Assembly (NCBI GenBank): GCA_022565415.1
Contig: JAIUMT010000164.1
Location: 1 to 6,928 of the forward strand
DNA length: 6,928 nucleotides
Direction of reading: 5' to 3'
From: Balneolales bacterium
Lineage (GTDB): Bacteria > Bacteroidota > Rhodothermia > Balneolales > HLUCCA01
Shown: positions 6,232 to 6,928 of the stretch, in pieces
Layout of the letters: each line of letters begins with the position of its first letter
Position numbering within the stretch: the first letter of the stretch is position 1
Position numbers and translations under genes: made by a program
The notes under the pieces: model-generated
What the model saw: only the letters and a program-made list of their open reading frames with translations
The model's database searches: none
What the model was told of the DNA's origin: nothing

Positions 6232-6591
6232 TTATTGTTGTGTTCTGGCAGGAGGCGTTTTTGTTACCTCTTCTGAGGTGTTCTGAACATCAAAACAGGT
6301 GGTGGTACCGCGATGACATGTCGGACCAACGGGCAGTGCCGTAATTAAAATGGTGTCGTTGTCACAATCGACAAAGTAGTCGTGTAGATGCAGATAATTT
6401 CCAGACGTCTCGCCTTTTACCCAAATACTGTTTCGGGAACGACTATAAAAGGTAACCTTCCCCGTTTTCATGGTCAGCTCCCAGGCCTCTTCATTCATAT
6501 AGCCAAGCATAAGCACCTGAAGTGTGTCGGCATGCTGAATAATTACGGGGATTAGTCCGCCTGTTTTTTCGAAATCAAGTTTGGTGTTCAT
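6232..6591 (-). CDS. hisI: Phosphoribosyl-AMP cyclohydrolase
   Basis: HisI (119 aa from the ATG at 6589-6591) opens the adenine ring of phosphoribosyl-AMP, histidine step 3. The frame is open further upstream to 6654, but conserved sequence begins only with LDFEKTGGLIPVIIQ, so the internal ATG is preferred. Signature elements are VLMLGYMNEEAW (26-37), TFYSRSRNSIWVKGETSGN (47-65), the metal-binding DCDND (75-79) and GPTCHRGTTTCF (89-100) with zinc-ligand cysteines C76, C92 and C99. The tail (101-119) is polar and Pro/Thr-rich, unlike a folded domain. In many Bacteroidota HisI and HisE are one HisIE polypeptide. Here they are separate, in different frames and 13 bp apart, with no sign of a broken fusion. 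Confidence 0.95.
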   Translation of the reverse strand: MNTKLDFEKTGGLIPVIIQHADTLQVLMLGYMNEEAWELTMKTGKVTFYSRSRNSIWVKGETSGNYLHLHDYFVDCDNDTILITALPVGPTCHRGTTTCFDVQNTSEEVTKTPPARTQQ

Positions 6592-6677
6592 AGTCTGCCA
6601 AAATACGGATATAAAGGCAATAACGTTACCATTTGAAGCAAAAAGATACAACAAGGGTCCCCCTCCGCTTTAACGGC

Positions 6678-6712
6678 AAAAAAAAAGCAGTGCGAAAATT
6701 AATCCGCACTGC
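6678..6712 (-). terminator. Intrinsic terminator of gap
   Basis: On the minus strand, the stem GCAGTGCG (6712-6705) pairs with CGCACTGC (6694-6687) around a 10-nt loop and is followed by nine Ts (6686-6678). It sits 27 bp after the gap stop codon and separates gap from hisI, so hisI-hisE needs its own promoter in about 6592-6677. Confidence 0.93.
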
Positions 6713-6739
6713 CGAAAAGCAATTAGCTTCTATATCGAA

Positions 6740-6928
6740 TTACTTCGATGCCATGTATTTAACAAGGTCGATTACCCGGTTAGAGTAACCCCACTCGTTG
6801 TCGTACCATGAAACAACTTTGAAGAAACGCTTCTCACCCGGAAGGTTGTTCTGAAGCGTAGCTTTTGAGTCGTAAATAGAAGAACGCGCATCGTGAATGA
6901 AATCGCTTGAAACAAGCTCTTCGTTAGC
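6740..6928 (-). CDS. gap: Glyceraldehyde-3-phosphate dehydrogenase, C-terminal end (partial)
   Basis: These are the last 62 codons of a gene entering from the right edge, ending in TAA at 6740-6742. Translation of the minus strand gives ELVSSDFIHDARSSIYDSKA and then FFKVVSWYDNEWGYSNRV and IDLVKYMASK. This is the highly conserved C-terminus of GAPDH; SWYDNEWGYSNR includes the NAD-contacting Asn. The enzyme interconverts glyceraldehyde-3-phosphate and 1,3-bisphosphoglycerate in glycolysis and gluconeogenesis. The visible part is intact; the catalytic Cys lies outside the window. Base composition is higher in GC than the central block, as for a native, well-expressed housekeeping gene. Confidence 0.96.
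   Translation of the reverse strand, partial: ANEELVSSDFIHDARSSIYDSKATLQNNLPGEKRFFKVVSWYDNEWGYSNRVIDLVKYMASK

Noticed and set aside
6592..6654. Upstream extension of hisI by 21 codons
   Set aside because: Conserved HisI sequence begins just after the ATG at 6591; the extension has no similarity pattern and would consume the promoter space after the gap terminator.

Overview
The window looks like a chromosomal segment from a member of the Bacteroidota or the related Balneolota. No start codon has a clear Shine-Dalgarno sequence, and intergenic DNA is very AT-rich. The central genes are families typical of that group: a 6-bladed beta-propeller lipoprotein, a short NVEALA-like exported peptide, and a WaaL/O-antigen-ligase-type membrane protein with C-terminal TPRs. 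The exact genus cannot be read from the sequence.

Layout: housekeeping genes lie on both edges. At the left is the 3' end of gltB (glutamate synthase large subunit, + strand), closed by a bidirectional terminator. At the right, on the minus strand, are the 3' end of gap (glyceraldehyde-3-phosphate dehydrogenase) with a strong terminator, then separate hisI and hisE genes for histidine biosynthesis steps 2 and 3. Between them, about 550-5823, is an accessory block of visibly different base composition.

The block contains a minus-strand type I signal peptidase (lepB-like, complete Ser/Lys dyad) and a divergent AT-rich intergenic region of about 500 bp with phased ATGTAA repeats and a palindrome. 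Next, on the + strand, is a 101-aa exported Cys-rich peptide precursor, followed by a 19-bp perfect hairpin. Three genes with ATGA stop/start overlaps complete it: a 6-bladed beta-propeller lipoprotein, a 332-aa putative exported protein, and an O-antigen-ligase/TPR protein. The ligase gene is split by a +1 frameshift near 4897-4903 and also appears short at its N-terminus.

Working model (inference): the block is a peptide-export and processing system. The precursor carries a Sec-type signal plus an internal NVE...AYA site, which the adjacent signal peptidase could cut to release a 50-residue, six-cysteine peptide. The lipoprotein, its coupled partner and the ligase-like protein would act in the envelope on, or with, that peptide. 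The frameshift suggests that at least the ligase part is decaying in this genome, unless it is a sequencing error.
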